A DNA stretch of 64,000 nucleotides from Sphingomonas sp. Leaf20 (GCF_001421535.1 NZ_LMKN01000008.1:264855-328854), one strand, 5' to 3'. Positions 1-9,264 are shown, counted from the first letter of the stretch. Numbers and translations: made by a program. The notes: generated by a model not told the origin, from the sequence alone.

Positions 1-54
1 GCCATATAGGACGGCGATGACGCCGCAGATCATGGCCAAATAGACGGTCGTCAT
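1..54 (-). CDS. hppA: Start of probable membrane H+-translocating pyrophosphatase (partial)
   Basis: Eighteen codons starting with ATG at 54 run off the window edge and read as a hydrophobic N-terminus, MTTVYLAMICGVIAVLYG. This is like the first helix of proton-pumping pyrophosphatases, and thiL upstream in the same direction is a common alphaproteobacterial arrangement. An AAGGGA ribosome-binding site lies 9 bases before the ATG, which supports a real start. Only the first helix is visible, so the identity rests on similarity of the start plus context. Confidence 0.55.
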   Translation of the reverse strand, partial: MTTVYLAMICGVIAVLYG

Positions 55-144
55 ACGGCACTATCCCTTTTTCAGTTCCTCCCCGGTCACGGCTTTGCCG
101 AGTCCCGATTGGAGGAGCCTATCAGTGCGGGGACATTGCGCAAG

Positions 145-1038
145 TTATGCAGACGGGCGGTGTTCGTAGCCAAGGCTTTCGGGAAGCGCGACGGGCGCGC
201 CCGAGTCATGCAGCGTCAGCCCGGCGCCGGGCGCGAACCTGCCGATCCGGGTCGCGTCGGTGACGAAGTCTGCGGGCGCTGCGAACAACAGCTGATAATC
301 GTCGCCCGCGGTCGCCGCCGCGATCCGATCCCCCGAGACCGCGCGATAGGCGGCCGACAACGGCACACAGGCGAGGTCGATCGCCACCGCGAGGCCGCTC
401 GCGCGTGCCATCCGGGCGGCGTCGATCAGCAACCCGTCGGAGACGTCCATCATCGCATGGACATGCGGGGCAAGGATGCGACCATCGGCAAGCCGCGGCT
501 GCGGCCGCCGGTACGCCGCGAGGAGCTCGGGCGGGCCATCCTTGCCGCGCGCGATGGCGAGCCCTGCGCCCGCGTCACCGATCGTGCCGGTGACATAGAG
601 CGCATCGCCCGCCTTCGCGCCGCTGCGCACCGGGGCGGTGGCGTCGCTGCCGAATGCGGTGACGGTGAGGATGCGGGGCGCGCCTGCGGGCAGCGTGACG
701 GTGTCGCCGCCGATGATCCGGGTGTCGAACGCGGCCAAGACGTCGGCAAGTCCGCCCAAAAAGGCGCGGTCCCACGCGTCGTCGCGCAACGGGTAGTTGA
801 GGAGGATCCCCTCTGGGATTGCCCCCTTTGCGGCGAGGTCCGAGAGGTTGGTCGCGACGAGTTTCCACGCGACGTCGTGCGGCGGGTCGGTGCGGAGGTA
901 ATGCACGCCTTCGACGAGCGTGTCGGTCGTGACGACGAGCGGGCCTGCGTCGAGCAGCGCGGTGTCGTCGTTCAGGCCTCGCGCCGCCGGGTGAAGCGGA
1001 AGGCGGCGGAGCGCGGCGATGAACTCGGCTTCGGTCAT
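145..1038 (-). CDS. thiL: Thiamine-monophosphate kinase
   Basis: ThiL phosphorylates thiamine monophosphate to the active cofactor thiamine diphosphate, using ATP in the cytoplasm. The 297-residue protein has the family motifs in order: NDDTALL (23-29), VEGVHY (42-47), NLSDLAAKGA (64-73), GGDT (110-113), GDALYVTG (144-151), MMDVSDGL (196-203) and GDDYQLLF (245-252). The start MTEAEF was chosen because an 18-codon in-frame extension would run into the intergenic repeat at 1059-1141. nusB lies upstream in the same direction and the probable hppA downstream. Confidence 0.95.
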   Translation of the reverse strand: MTEAEFIAALRRLPLHPAARGLNDDTALLDAGPLVVTTDTLVEGVHYLRTDPPHDVAWKLVATNLSDLAAKGAIPEGILLNYPLRDDAWDRAFLGGLADVLAAFDTRIIGGDTVTLPAGAPRILTVTAFGSDATAPVRSGAKAGDALYVTGTIGDAGAGLAIARGKDGPPELLAAYRRPQPRLADGRILAPHVHAMMDVSDGLLIDAARMARASGLAVAIDLACVPLSAAYRAVSGDRIAAATAGDDYQLLFAAPADFVTDATRIGRFAPGAGLTLHDSGAPVALPESLGYEHRPSA

Positions 1039-1058
1039 TCCCGCTCCCCAAACACCCC

Positions 1059-1141
1059 CGTCATCCTGACGAAAGTCAGGACCCAGAGCCACGAACGATG
1101 CGCGCCGTCACTCTGGATCCTGGGTCGAGCCCAGGATGACG
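1059..1141. repeat. Intergenic palindromic repeat, copy 1
   Basis: The unit opens CGTCATCCTGACGAAAGTCA and closes with CAGGATGACG, so the ends are inverted repeats around an internal GGATCC-like core. A near-identical unit is at 5563-5645. It sits between nusB and thiL and could form a long hairpin in their transcript. This is a dispersed, REP-like repeat and not a gene. Confidence 0.8.
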
Positions 1142-1146
1142 ATAGA

Positions 1147-1602
1147 TTACTTCCGCACCTCTTTCGCGATGCCGTCGAGCAGGCCGTTGACGAAGCCCGA
1201 TTCGCGCTTGTCGTAGAACGCATGCGCGACGTCGACATATTCGCTGATCACCGCGGCGACGGGCACGTCCTGCCTCGCGAGCAGTTCATACGTGCCGACG
1301 CGGATGATCGCCTTCATCGGCTTGTCGAGCCGCGCGAGCGTCCAGCCCTTGGCGAGCTTGCCCTCGATCAGCAGGTCGATCTCGCCGCTGCGGGCATTCG
1401 CGCCGGTCACGAGGTCGTCGAAGAAATCGACGTCCGCCTCGGCATATTCGACGTCTTCGATCGTCGCGCCGAGCCGGTGCTGGTGGAATTCGTTGAGCAG
1501 GACGGGCATCGCGGTGCCCTCCATCTCATGCTGGTAGGTCGCCTGGACGGCGGCGAGACGCGCGGCGGCGCGCGCCTTGGTGCGGGGGGCGGTTCTGGAC
1601 AT
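1147..1602 (-). CDS. nusB: Transcription antitermination factor NusB
   Basis: NusB binds boxA RNA with NusE (ribosomal protein S10) and supports antitermination of rRNA transcription. The 151-residue all-helical protein has the typical N-terminus (RTKARAAARLAAVQATYQ, about 6-23) and the conserved C-terminal part with VAAVISEYVDVAHAF and FVNGLLDGIAKEVR. The length is normal for alphaproteobacteria. It lies upstream of thiL on the same strand, separated by the palindromic repeat. Confidence 0.95.
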   Translation of the reverse strand: MSRTAPRTKARAAARLAAVQATYQHEMEGTAMPVLLNEFHQHRLGATIEDVEYAEADVDFFDDLVTGANARSGEIDLLIEGKLAKGWTLARLDKPMKAIIRVGTYELLARQDVPVAAVISEYVDVAHAFYDKRESGFVNGLLDGIAKEVRK

Positions 1603-1678
1603 AAGCGGTTGCCTGTACGCGCGGGGGGCTTGCGTGTCAGCCCTTCGCGTTTCCGGGCAGCGAGACGAAGAAGATTGG

Positions 1679-1809
1679 TTCGCGCGGAGGCGCGGAGACG
1701 CGGAGGTGTTGCGTGCGGCGCAGCCGCTTCGATCTCATCATCGGCCGGTGATCGGAGGGCCGCTGCGCGGCAAGGGCGACACCTCCGCGTCTCCGCGCCT
1801 CCGCGCGAA
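1679..1809. repeat. 31-bp perfect inverted repeat between hisD and nusB
   Basis: Two 31-bp arms (1679-1709 and 1779-1809) are exact reverse complements and enclose about 69 bases. The arms are built from GCGGAG/GCGGAGA units. The right arm ends 8 bases before the hisD stop codon, so the structure would form directly downstream of the hisD message and may act as a terminator or RNA stabiliser. It has no T tract. Confidence 0.8.
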
Positions 1810-1816
1810 CAAAAAA

Positions 1817-3112
1817 TCAGTGGTTGAGGCGAAGCCGCAGCGCGACTGATTTCGCGTGAGCGGGGAGGCCCTCGGCGTTGGCCAGCGCGACGGTGGCGGG
1901 GCCGAGTTCGCGCAAAGCGGCTTCGTCGAGCGCGAGGAAGCTGGTGCGCTTCATGAAGTCGAGCACCGACAACCCGCTGGCGAAGCGTGCGCGGCGGCCG
2001 GTGGGGAGGACGTGGTTCGGGCCCGCGACGTAATCGCCGATCGCCTCCGGGGTGTAGCGGCCGAGGAAGACCGAGCCGGCGTGGCGGATGCGGTCGAAAA
2101 AGCCCTGCGGGTCGGGGATGGCGAGCTGGAGATGCTCGGCAGCGAGCCGGTCGACCAGCGGGATCGCGTCCGCCAGCGTGTCGACGACGATGATCGCGGC
2201 GTTCGCATCCCAGGCGACGCGCGCGACCGCTTCGGTGGCGAGATCGCCGAGCTGGCGGTCGACGGCGGCGGCGACCTTGTCGGCAAAGCCTGCGTCGTCG
2301 GTGAACAGGATCGACTGGGTGGTGACGTCGTGCTCGGCCTGGCTGAGCAGGTCGGCGGCGGTCCATTCGGGGTCGTTGAGCGCATCCGCGACGACGACGA
2401 TTTCGGAGGGCCCTGCGACCATGTCGATGCCGACGACGCCGTAGACCTGCCGCTTGGCCTCCGCGACCCAGGCGTTGCCGGGGCCGGTGATGACGTCGAC
2501 GGGCGCGATCCGGCCCGCGCCATAGGCAAGCGCGGCGACGGCCTGCGCGCCACCGACGCGCCAGACCTCGTCGACCCCCGCGAGATGCGCGGCGGCGAGG
2601 ACGAGCGGGTTGATCTGGCCGTCCGGGGTCGGCGTGACCATCGCGAGACGGCCGACGCCTGCGACCTTGGCGGGGATCGCGTTCATCAGCAGCGACGAGG
2701 GGTAAGCGGCGCGGCCACCGGGGACGTAGATGCCGGCGGCGTCGACCGGCAGCCAGCGCGCGCCAAGCCGGACACCCGCCGAATCGACAGAGTCGCTGTC
2801 GAGCGGCCGCTGCTTCTCGTGATAAGCGCGGATCCGCGTGGCGGCGAGTTCGAGCGCAGTGCGCAGCTCGGGCTCGAGCGCGTCGAACGCGGCCTTGCAG
2901 TCGGCGGCGTCGATCTGCCAACCGGTCGCTTCGAGATCATGGCGGTCGTGCTTCTGTGTCAGGTCGCGGATCGCGGTCTCGCCGTCGCGGCGGACGGACG
3001 CGATGATCGCGGCGACGTCCTGCGTCACGCCTGCGTCCGATTCGCGGCGATCCTCGACGAGCGCGGTGAACCGCGCGGCGAAGTCGGCGTCGGTGGTGGC
3101 AAGGCGGATCAT
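1817..3112 (-). CDS. hisD: Histidinol dehydrogenase
   Basis: HisD carries out the last two steps of histidine synthesis, oxidising L-histidinol to L-histidine with two NAD+. The 431-residue protein has the catalytic Glu326-His327 pair in LAAEHLQL and the expected zinc ligands Gln258, His261, Asp360 and His419. The motif [12 protein letters not shown] is at 129-140. The ATG at 3112 overlaps the hisG stop codon as ATGA, so the two genes are translationally coupled. Confidence 0.97.
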   Translation of the reverse strand: MIRLATTDADFAARFTALVEDRRESDAGVTQDVAAIIASVRRDGETAIRDLTQKHDRHDLEATGWQIDAADCKAAFDALEPELRTALELAATRIRAYHEKQRPLDSDSVDSAGVRLGARWLPVDAAGIYVPGGRAAYPSSLLMNAIPAKVAGVGRLAMVTPTPDGQINPLVLAAAHLAGVDEVWRVGGAQAVAALAYGAGRIAPVDVITGPGNAWVAEAKRQVYGVVGIDMVAGPSEIVVVADALNDPEWTAADLLSQAEHDVTTQSILFTDDAGFADKVAAAVDRQLGDLATEAVARVAWDANAAIIVVDTLADAIPLVDRLAAEHLQLAIPDPQGFFDRIRHAGSVFLGRYTPEAIGDYVAGPNHVLPTGRRARFASGLSVLDFMKRTSFLALDEAALRELGPATVALANAEGLPAHAKSVALRLRLNH

Positions 3113-3774
3113 GCGGCCTGCTCCTGCTCGACGGCGCGGCGGAACGCCTCGACCAGCGGCACGACGCGCGCGCGCGTCTTCATCGCGGCGCGGTTGACGA
3201 TCAGGCGGCTGGTGACCTCCATGATCGTCTCGACCTCGACGAGGCCGTTTTCCTTGAGCGTACGGCCCGACGAGACCAAGTCGACGATGCGCGGCGCGAG
3301 GCCGAGCGTGGGCGCGAGCTCCATCGCGCCGTTCAGCTTGACGCATTCGGCCTGGACGCCGCGGCCCGCGAAGTGCGCGGCGGTGACGTGCGGGTATTTG
3401 GTCGCGACGCGGACATGGCTCCAGCCGCGCGGATCGTCCTTGGCCGCCATCGCGGTGGGTTCGGCGACCGACAGGCGGCAATGGCCGATGCCGAGATCGA
3501 CGGGTGCGTAGAGCTCGGAATAGCCGAATTCCGCGATCACGTCCGACCCGACGATGCCGAGCTGTGCCGCGCCGTGCGCGACGAAGGTCGCGACGTCGAA
3601 CGCGCGCACGCGGATCAGCGAGATGTCGGGATCGTTCGTCGCGAAGCGGAGCGCGCGGCTGTCCTCGTCCGAAAACGCCGCCTCGGGATGGATGCCGGCA
3701 CGGGCGAGCAGCGGCAAAGCCTCGGCGAGGATGCGTCCCTTGGGGACGGCGATGATGATCTGGGAGTCTGGCAC
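3109..3774 (-). CDS. hisG: ATP phosphoribosyltransferase, short form
   Basis: HisG joins ATP and PRPP in the first committed step of histidine synthesis. The sequence begins with [18 protein letters not shown] and carries the PRPP-loop-like [11 protein letters not shown]. At 221 residues from the GTG at 3774 it is the short form, which lacks the C-terminal regulatory domain and in known cases needs HisZ; no hisZ is visible in this window. The GTG start was chosen because upstream sequence is not HisG-like and nearly meets the divergent gene at 3821. It overlaps hisD by 4 bases. Confidence 0.95.
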   Translation of the reverse strand: MPDSQIIIAVPKGRILAEALPLLARAGIHPEAAFSDEDSRALRFATNDPDISLIRVRAFDVATFVAHGAAQLGIVGSDVIAEFGYSELYAPVDLGIGHCRLSVAEPTAMAAKDDPRGWSHVRVATKYPHVTAAHFAGRGVQAECVKLNGAMELAPTLGLAPRIVDLVSSGRTLKENGLVEVETIMEVTSRLIVNRAAMKTRARVVPLVEAFRRAVEQEQAA

Positions 3775-3820
3775 GCGTCGGGCTTTACGGGTGGCGCTTG
3801 GCGGGTGCAACAACCTGCGC

Positions 3821-4915
3821 ATGGCCGACGAAACCACGAACCGCGACTCCTTCCGCATCCAGGCGGACTATTGCCGTGCGATGGCGGCGCCGATCACCGC
3901 GCGCGTCTGCACCGCGCTGGTCGAAGCGGTCGATCGCGAGAGCGCGACTGGGCGCCGGGTGCTCGACTCGCCGGGCGAACCCGTGGCGGATGCGCTCGCG
4001 TTGCGGCTGGTCGGCGGGCTGCATGCGCTGCACCGCGCGGGCATCGATCCGCCGCTGTCGACGGTGTTTTCAGGCGCGGAGACCGATCCGGCCCGCGTGA
4101 TCGCGATCCTGCGCGCGACGCTGCGGATGCAGGACGCGGTGTTGCTGCCCTGGCTCGACGGGCCCCCGCAGATGAACGAGGCGGGGCGGTCGGCAGGGCT
4201 GATGACCGGGCTGTTGCAGCTGGCGGCGCGTTACGGACCGGCGTTCGAGGTGCTCGAGATCGGATCAAGCGCGGGGCTGAACCTGCTGATCGATCGCTAT
4301 CGGTTCGATCTGGGCGGGGTGATGGTGGGGCCGGACGAGTCGCCGCTGACGATCCGGCCAGAGTGGCGCGGTGTCGCGGCGCCCCGTGCGCGGGTCGTAA
4401 TCCGCTCGACACGCGGCGTCGATATCCAGCCGGTCGATCTCGCGGCACCCAAGGCGGCGATGCGGCTGGAGGCCTATGTCTGGGTCGATGCGGCCGAGCG
4501 GCAGGCGCGACTCGCCGCGGCGATTTCGATGGTGCGCGAGCGCGGCGTCGATCTGGTCCGCGGCGATGCGGCCGACTGGGTCGAGGCGCGGCTGGCCGAA
4601 CCGCAGGCGGCGGGCGTCACGCGCGTGCTGATGCATTCGGTGGTGTGGCAATATCTGCCGCCCGCGGGGCGTGCGCGGATCCGCGCGGCGATGGCGGCGG
4701 CGGGCGAGCGGGCGACGGTCGAGCGGCCGCTTGGCTGGGTGATGATGGAGCCCAATCGCGACCTCCACCGGCACGAGGTCCGCGTGCAGGGCCGGCCGGG
4801 CGCGTCGGGGATGGAGCTGGTGGCGCTGACGCATGCGCATGGCGCCTGGGTCGAGGCGCTGCCGCCGCCCTATGAGACGCGCGATTACGTCATGCGGCGC
4901 GGGGCGTATGAATAG
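3821..4915 (+). CDS. DUF2332 family protein
   Basis: This 364-residue protein has the features of the DUF2332 family: an N-terminal helical region, a central [17 protein letters not shown] motif that resembles a methyltransferase SAM-binding loop, and a C-terminal [12 protein letters not shown] followed by MMEPNRD. Its biochemical role is unknown; a methyltransferase-like fold is an inference from the GSSAG motif. It starts 46 bases from hisG on the other strand and faces rcnB-like 4955-5434, with a hairpin between the two ends. Confidence 0.8.
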   Translation: MADETTNRDSFRIQADYCRAMAAPITARVCTALVEAVDRESATGRRVLDSPGEPVADALALRLVGGLHALHRAGIDPPLSTVFSGAETDPARVIAILRATLRMQDAVLLPWLDGPPQMNEAGRSAGLMTGLLQLAARYGPAFEVLEIGSSAGLNLLIDRYRFDLGGVMVGPDESPLTIRPEWRGVAAPRARVVIRSTRGVDIQPVDLAAPKAAMRLEAYVWVDAAERQARLAAAISMVRERGVDLVRGDAADWVEARLAEPQAAGVTRVLMHSVVWQYLPPAGRARIRAAMAAAGERATVERPLGWVMMEPNRDLHRHEVRVQGRPGASGMELVALTHAHGAWVEALPPPYETRDYVMRRGAYE

Positions 4916-4919
4916 GCAA

Positions 4920-4944
4920 ACGGCCCGGGATTGCTCCCGGGCCG
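4920..4944. terminator. Hairpin between convergent genes
   Basis: An 11-bp perfect stem (ACGGCCCGGGA / TCCCGGGCCGT) with a 3-base loop lies between the stop codons of two convergent genes. There is no T tract on either side, but position and stability fit a bidirectional terminator. Confidence 0.7.
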
Positions 4945-4954
4945 TCGTGGCTGC

Positions 4955-5434
4955 TCAGTAGAAGAAGCCGTTGTTGACCTGTGCGACGCGGCCGTTGCGC
5001 GTGTCGACCAGGACGACGTCGCGGCCGTAGCGGACCCAGCGCTGATAGCCATAGCCCGGACGGGGCAGGCGATAGGTCTGATAGTCGTTGATCCAGTACT
5101 GGCGACCGTAATAGCTCGGTGCGAACTGATAGCCGACGTTGACCGGGCGATAGCGATAGCCGCGCGGGCCGACATAGGCGGGGCGGCGATAGACGTTGGC
5201 GTGGCTGCGGCGATAGTCGCGCCAGTCCTCGCGGCGCTCCTGCCGGTCTTCGCGCAGTTCGCGGCGGGCATCGCGGACGTCGCCGCGGTCGCCGAAACGG
5301 CGTGCCTGCTGGAGTTCGCGCTGGCTCTGGCGGACTTCGCGGTCGCTGCGGCGGGCTTCGCCATAGCTCTGCGCGGTGGCGAACGTGGGAACCAAGGTGG
5401 CGGCGGCAACGGCCGCGAGGATCATCTTACGCAT
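4955..5434 (-). CDS. RcnB-like periplasmic protein
   Basis: The 159-residue product starts with a signal peptide ending near TFATAQS. A charged Arg/Glu/Asp-rich segment (about 27-80) follows, and then a Tyr/Arg-rich C-terminal half with DYQTYRLPRPGYGYQRWVRYG and DVVLVD. This layout is that of RcnB-domain proteins, whose founding member affects nickel/cobalt balance in the periplasm. Many sphingomonads carry several such proteins with no known metal role, so function is not assigned. Confidence 0.75.
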   Translation of the reverse strand: MRKMILAAVAAATLVPTFATAQSYGEARRSDREVRQSQRELQQARRFGDRGDVRDARRELREDRQERREDWRDYRRSHANVYRRPAYVGPRGYRYRPVNVGYQFAPSYYGRQYWINDYQTYRLPRPGYGYQRWVRYGRDVVLVDTRNGRVAQVNNGFFY

Positions 5435-5562
5435 GACTGCTCTCCTGTCTTCGACGCCGTACCAAACGGCATGACAGGGGATTTGCTCCCGCGCCGCTGA
5501 ACGCTTTCAGAATGCGGTGGTCAGGCAACAGACAGGTGGCGCGTCTCGGCCCCGCCCGCGTG

Positions 5563-5645
5563 CGTCATCCTGACGAAAGTCAGGATCCAGGGTTACTGAG
5601 GACAGCCTCTGGCGGCTCTGGATCCTGACTTTCGTCAGGATGACG
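5563..5645. repeat. Intergenic palindromic repeat, copy 2
   Basis: This is a second copy of the unit at 1059-1141, here with nearly perfect inverted ends (CGTCATCCTGACGAAAGTCA and TGACTTTCGTCAGGATGACG). It lies just downstream of the hydrolase stop at 5656. Confidence 0.8.
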
Positions 5646-5655
5646 GGTCGGGGGG

Positions 5656-6531
5656 CTAAATTCCCCAGCGGCGCATCGCCGCGATCACCGCCTCGGGCTT
5701 TTCCCAGGGGACGAAATGCCCCGCATCGATCTTTTCGATCGTCAGTTCGGGCACATAGTCGGCAAGGTCGAGCTGGCTCGGCAGCAGCGCGGCGTCGCGC
5801 ATGCCCCAGATCACGAGCACCGGCATCCGCATCGGCGGGAAGGGCGCGTCGAGAAAGGCGGGGCGCGGCGGGGTCTCGTCCATCGCGGGGACGACGATCG
5901 GGCTGGCGCGGTACCAGTTGAGCATCGCGGTCATCGCGCCCGGCTGCGACCATTCGTCGAGATAGGCGGCCTTGTCCTCGCCCGCGATCGCGTGCGTCAC
6001 ATGATGCGCGAACGTCGAGCCGAGGAATTTCTCGAGGCCCGCGCCGGTCAGCCCCTGGTCGATGCTCGTGTCGCGGAAGCGGCGGATATACTGGCTCGCC
6101 TTGCGCTGGTCGGGGTCGTCGAAGATCGTCCGCTGGAAGACGAGCGGGTGGGGGGCATTGACGATCACCAGCCGTTCGATCCGGTCGGGATGCTGGAGCG
6201 CGGCCATCCACGCGATCGCGCCGCCCCAGTCGTGGCCGACCAGCGTGAACCGGTCGATCTTGAGGTGATCGGCGAGCGCGAGCAGGTCGGCGACGATCTT
6301 GTCGGGCGAGTAGCTCGCGACGCCCTGGGGTTTCGACGAGCGCGCGAAGCCCCGCTGGTCGGGTGCGATGACATAATGGTCACGCGCGAGGTCGGGGGCG
6401 ATGTGGCGCCAGGTGCGATGCGATTCGGGAAAGCCGTGGAGCAGGATGACGGGCGGATGCGCCCTGTCGCCGCTGATCGCGACGTCGAGATCGACGCCGG
6501 TGGATAATCGGAGGCTTTGCAGCTCGGTCAT
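5656..6531 (-). CDS. Alpha/beta hydrolase, epoxide-hydrolase-like
   Basis: The 291-residue protein has an oxyanion-hole motif HGFPES (32-37) and a nucleophile elbow GHDWGG (99-104) with Asp101 in the nucleophile position, and DAGHFVPWEKPE near the C-terminus supplies the catalytic His. An Asp nucleophile with HGFPE is typical of soluble epoxide hydrolases and related dehalogenases, so an esterase is less likely. The start MTELQS was taken because upstream in-frame sequence crosses the repeat at 6649-6773. The substrate is unknown. Confidence 0.85.
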   Translation of the reverse strand: MTELQSLRLSTGVDLDVAISGDRAHPPVILLHGFPESHRTWRHIAPDLARDHYVIAPDQRGFARSSKPQGVASYSPDKIVADLLALADHLKIDRFTLVGHDWGGAIAWMAALQHPDRIERLVIVNAPHPLVFQRTIFDDPDQRKASQYIRRFRDTSIDQGLTGAGLEKFLGSTFAHHVTHAIAGEDKAAYLDEWSQPGAMTAMLNWYRASPIVVPAMDETPPRPAFLDAPFPPMRMPVLVIWGMRDAALLPSQLDLADYVPELTIEKIDAGHFVPWEKPEAVIAAMRRWGI

Positions 6532-6648
6532 GTCTTCTCTCTCCCGCTCGTCGGCCCTGGACAGGGTCCGGGGGCCGACATGGTCTGCGCCAATTCCAGG
6601 AGTGTGCGGTACCGCGGGGGTCTCGACAAGGGCCGGCTGCAACCTGCG

Positions 6649-6773
6649 ATCCTCCCCCGCCAGGGGGAGGTGGCGCCGAAGGCGTCGGAGGGGGAGGAAA
6701 GGGAAACCGATGGTCCGTATACCTCCCCCTCCGTCAGGCTGACGCCTGCCACCTCCCCCCGGCGGGGGAGGAT
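6649..6773. repeat. CTCCCCC intergenic repeat, copy 1
   Basis: A roughly 125-bp unit bounded by ATCCTCCCCCGCCAGGGGGA and its approximate inverse (CGGGGGAGGAT). A second unit is at 8121-8244 with the same internal GGTGGCGCCGAAGGCG. It separates pirin from the hydrolase. Confidence 0.8.
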
Positions 6774-6782
6774 TTTCTGGGG

Positions 6783-7682
6783 TCAGGGGTAGCTGACCGT
6801 CTTCGGGATCGCCGGGATCTCGATCCATTCCTTCTCGTCGCCGGGCACCTTCGGGAAATTGCCGGCATTCCAGTCGCGTTTCGCCTGTTCGATGCGGTCG
6901 CGGTTCGAGCTGACGAAGTTCCACCAGACGTGGCGCGGCGTTGTGAACGCATCGCCGCCGCACAGCATCGCGCGGCCGCCGGTCGCCGAGCGGAGCGTCG
7001 CCGCGATGCCCGGGCGCAGCACGTAGAGCACCTGCGGCTCGAGCTTGACGCCCTCGAGCGTCGCCTCGCCCATCGCGAGGTAGATGGCGCGTTCCTCCGC
7101 GGCTGCGTCGATCGGGACGCTCGCGCCGGGATCGAGCGCGATGTCGGCGTAGATCGTCCCCGAATAGGTCGTGGTCGGCGCGGTCTGGCCCCAGAGGCTC
7201 CCCATGATGATCCGCGAGCGCGCGCCATGCGCCTCGATCACCGGCAGCTGCGCCTTGGTGACGTGCTCGAACGCGGGGTCGATCTCCTCGACCGCCTCGG
7301 GCAGCGCCAGCCAGGTCTGGATACCCGACAGACTGGGCCCTCCCGCGCGCTCGTCGCCGGGCGAGCGTTCGGAATGGACGATGCCGTGGCCCGCGGTCAT
7401 CAGATTGACCGCGCCGGGCTCGATCCGTGCCTGCGTGCCGAGCGAATCACGGTGGTCGATCGCGCCGTCGAACAGATAGGTGACGGTCGACAGGTTGATG
7501 TGCGGATGCGGTCGCACGTCGATGCCCGTACCGATCTCAAGATGCGCCGGGCCCATCTGGTCGAAGAACAGGAACGGGCCGACCATCGTCCGTTCCTTGT
7601 TCGGCAAGGTGCGATGGACCTTGAACCCGCCCAGATCGTGCGTCGAGGGGAGGATGGTCTGGAGGACGAAATCATCCAGCAT
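6783..7682 (-). CDS. Pirin family protein
   Basis: The 299-residue bicupin begins with DDFVLQTILPSTHDLGGFKVHRTLP and has the N-cupin motif HPHINLSTVTYLFDGAIDHRDSLG followed by MTAGHGIVHSER, which holds the usual His/Glu metal ligands. Pirins are iron-binding proteins, some with quercetinase activity or a regulatory role; the role here is not known. The start overlaps the end of the Nudix gene by 11 bases, so both are probably co-transcribed. Confidence 0.9.
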   Translation of the reverse strand: MLDDFVLQTILPSTHDLGGFKVHRTLPNKERTMVGPFLFFDQMGPAHLEIGTGIDVRPHPHINLSTVTYLFDGAIDHRDSLGTQARIEPGAVNLMTAGHGIVHSERSPGDERAGGPSLSGIQTWLALPEAVEEIDPAFEHVTKAQLPVIEAHGARSRIIMGSLWGQTAPTTTYSGTIYADIALDPGASVPIDAAAEERAIYLAMGEATLEGVKLEPQVLYVLRPGIAATLRSATGGRAMLCGGDAFTTPRHVWWNFVSSNRDRIEQAKRDWNAGNFPKVPGDEKEWIEIPAIPKTVSYP

Positions 7683-8187
7683 GGCGTCTCTCCGTGGCGT
7701 CGAGGAGTTCGACGAGGTCTGCTGGATAGAGGAGTTCGTCATGCCCCGCGATGTCGTTTCGGGAAAACCAGCGGTGACCGACGAGCAGCTTGCGCTCCTG
7801 ATCGGTGAGCCCGCCCGCCGCCACGTCGCACGTCTCGATATCGACGCGGAAATAGCGTTCGTCGGCGGTGACCTCGACGCCCTCGAACGTGCGGAAGTCG
7901 ACGACGCGGCGCGCGACCTCGGGGCCGCAATCCATGTCGAGGCCGACCTCTTCCCACAATTCACGACGCGCAGCGGCGGCGTAGCTCTCGCCCGGATCGA
8001 CCGCGCCGCCCGGCGTGCACCACAAGGGCGGGCGATCGTCGGGGGTGAAGCGGAACATCAGCACGCGGTTTTCGCCGTCGACGAGCAGGATGCGTGCGGC
8101 GGGGCGCGGGGTGCGGCCTGATCCTCCCCCGCTAGGGGGAGGTGGCGCCGAAGGCGACGGAGGGGGCGGACACGGAACGGCGGTCAT
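7672..8187 (-). CDS. Nudix hydrolase
   Basis: The Nudix box GGAVDPGESY...RELWEEVGL (60-83) is complete, so this is a functional pyrophosphohydrolase of nucleoside-diphosphate-linked compounds; the substrate is unknown. From MTAVPCPP the product is 171 residues. Its first roughly 25 residues are Pro/Gly/Ser-rich and are encoded inside the repeat at 8121-8244, so the domain proper begins near ARILLVDGENRVL (31). A true start downstream of the repeat cannot be excluded. Confidence 0.88.
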   Translation of the reverse strand: MTAVPCPPPPSPSAPPPPSGGGSGRTPRPAARILLVDGENRVLMFRFTPDDRPPLWCTPGGAVDPGESYAAAARRELWEEVGLDMDCGPEVARRVVDFRTFEGVEVTADERYFRVDIETCDVAAGGLTDQERKLLVGHRWFSRNDIAGHDELLYPADLVELLDATERRHAG

Positions 8188-8244
8188 CGCTTGCCGCCCC
8201 CTCCGTCTCGCTGCGCGATCCACCTCCCCCTGGCGGGGGAGGAT
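8121..8244. repeat. CTCCCCC intergenic repeat, copy 2
   Basis: This matches the unit at 6649-6773 at both ends and in the internal GGTGGCGCCGAAGGCG. It overlaps the first codons of the Nudix gene and ends 11 bases from the GST stop codon. Confidence 0.8.
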
Positions 8245-8254
8245 CGAAACCGGC

Positions 8255-8977
8255 TCATGCGGCGTCGAGTTCGGGATAATGGCGGAAGATGCCGTCGGTG
8301 TTGAACGCGATCCGGCGGTCGCTCTTCAGATACGCCTTGATGCCCGGCAGCTCGGCGACCTGGTCGCGGATGCGGACGAGGTTGGGATAATCGGGTTCGA
8401 GCGTCTTCATTCGCTGCGGGAACATGTAGCGCAGCCCCTCGACGATCTGGAACAGCGAGGTGTCCGCATAGCTCCATGCATGGTCGATCAGCCACTCGCC
8501 CGGATTGGCCAGTGCCGCATCCTCGAAATGGCCGAGGAACTTCGGCAGGCGCTCCTCGCGGAACTGCCTGGCGGCGCGCGCGGCCTCGGGCTTCTGGTCG
8601 TCGTAATAGTCCATCATCGCGACCGGATGGTGGACGTTGTGAACCTCCGCCACCAGATCCGCGATCGTCAGCTGCAACTGGTTGAGCCACAGCCGGTCGG
8701 CCATCGTCGACGGCGCGATCGAATGCCGTTCGCCGAGATACATCAGGATGTTCGCGACCTGCGCGATCACCAGACCCCCCTCTCCAGCGCCGGCCAGCTC
8801 GAGATAGGGCGGCGCGAACGGGGTGCGGCCGGTGCGGTCGTTGAGGTCTGCCATCAGCCCGTCCTCGCCGACCTGGCGCGCGCGGTCCTCATAGGGGATC
8901 CCGGCGGCTTCGAGCGCGAGGCGGACGAACTCGCCGCGCCCCTGAAGCGAAGGCCAGTACCACAAAATATAGGACAT
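8255..8977 (-). CDS. Glutathione S-transferase family protein
   Basis: The 240-residue protein has an N-terminal thioredoxin-like domain (SYILWYWPSLQGRGEFVRLALEAAGIPYED) and a C-terminal helical domain (about 90-220) with DHAWSYADTSLFQIVEGLRYMFP. Conjugation of glutathione to an unknown substrate is the family reaction. Its ATG shares one base with the BolA gene's stop codon (TGATG), so the two are coupled. Confidence 0.88.
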   Translation of the reverse strand: MSYILWYWPSLQGRGEFVRLALEAAGIPYEDRARQVGEDGLMADLNDRTGRTPFAPPYLELAGAGEGGLVIAQVANILMYLGERHSIAPSTMADRLWLNQLQLTIADLVAEVHNVHHPVAMMDYYDDQKPEAARAARQFREERLPKFLGHFEDAALANPGEWLIDHAWSYADTSLFQIVEGLRYMFPQRMKTLEPDYPNLVRIRDQVAELPGIKAYLKSDRRIAFNTDGIFRHYPELDAA

Positions 8978-9264
8978 CAGAGCTCCCCGGGAGCGCGGGC
9001 CTTGATGGCGAGCGCGTGGATCTGCGTACTCAACAGATCGGCGAGCGCCTGGTTCACGAGCCGCTGCCGCGCGACACGATTAAGTCCTTCGAACGTCGGC
9101 GTTTCCACGTCGACGCGGAAATGCGTCTCGCCCGTGCCGTCGTCCCCCATGTGGCCGGCGTGGAGTCCGCTCTCGTTGACGACGGTCAGCTGCGTGGGGT
9201 TGAGCGCGGTGGTGAGGCGCGCGGTGATCTGGTCCTGTACGGAGCCGGTGGCGAGGTCTGTCAT
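8977..9264 (-). CDS. bolA: BolA family protein
   Basis: This 95-residue protein has the BolA fold signature ESGLHAGHMG followed by HFRVDVETPTFEGLNRVARQRLVNQALADLL and HALAIKA. BolA proteins act with monothiol glutaredoxins in iron-sulphur handling, and some are transcription factors. The start is MTDLATG at 9264, divergent from the J-domain gene 38 bases away. Confidence 0.92.
   Translation of the reverse strand: MTDLATGSVQDQITARLTTALNPTQLTVVNESGLHAGHMGDDGTGETHFRVDVETPTFEGLNRVARQRLVNQALADLLSTQIHALAIKARAPGEL

Noticed and set aside
4915..5500. Plus-strand frame opposite the RcnB-like gene with hydrophobic text.
   Set aside because: The minus-strand frame has a proper signal peptide and RcnB pattern; the plus frame is its shadow.
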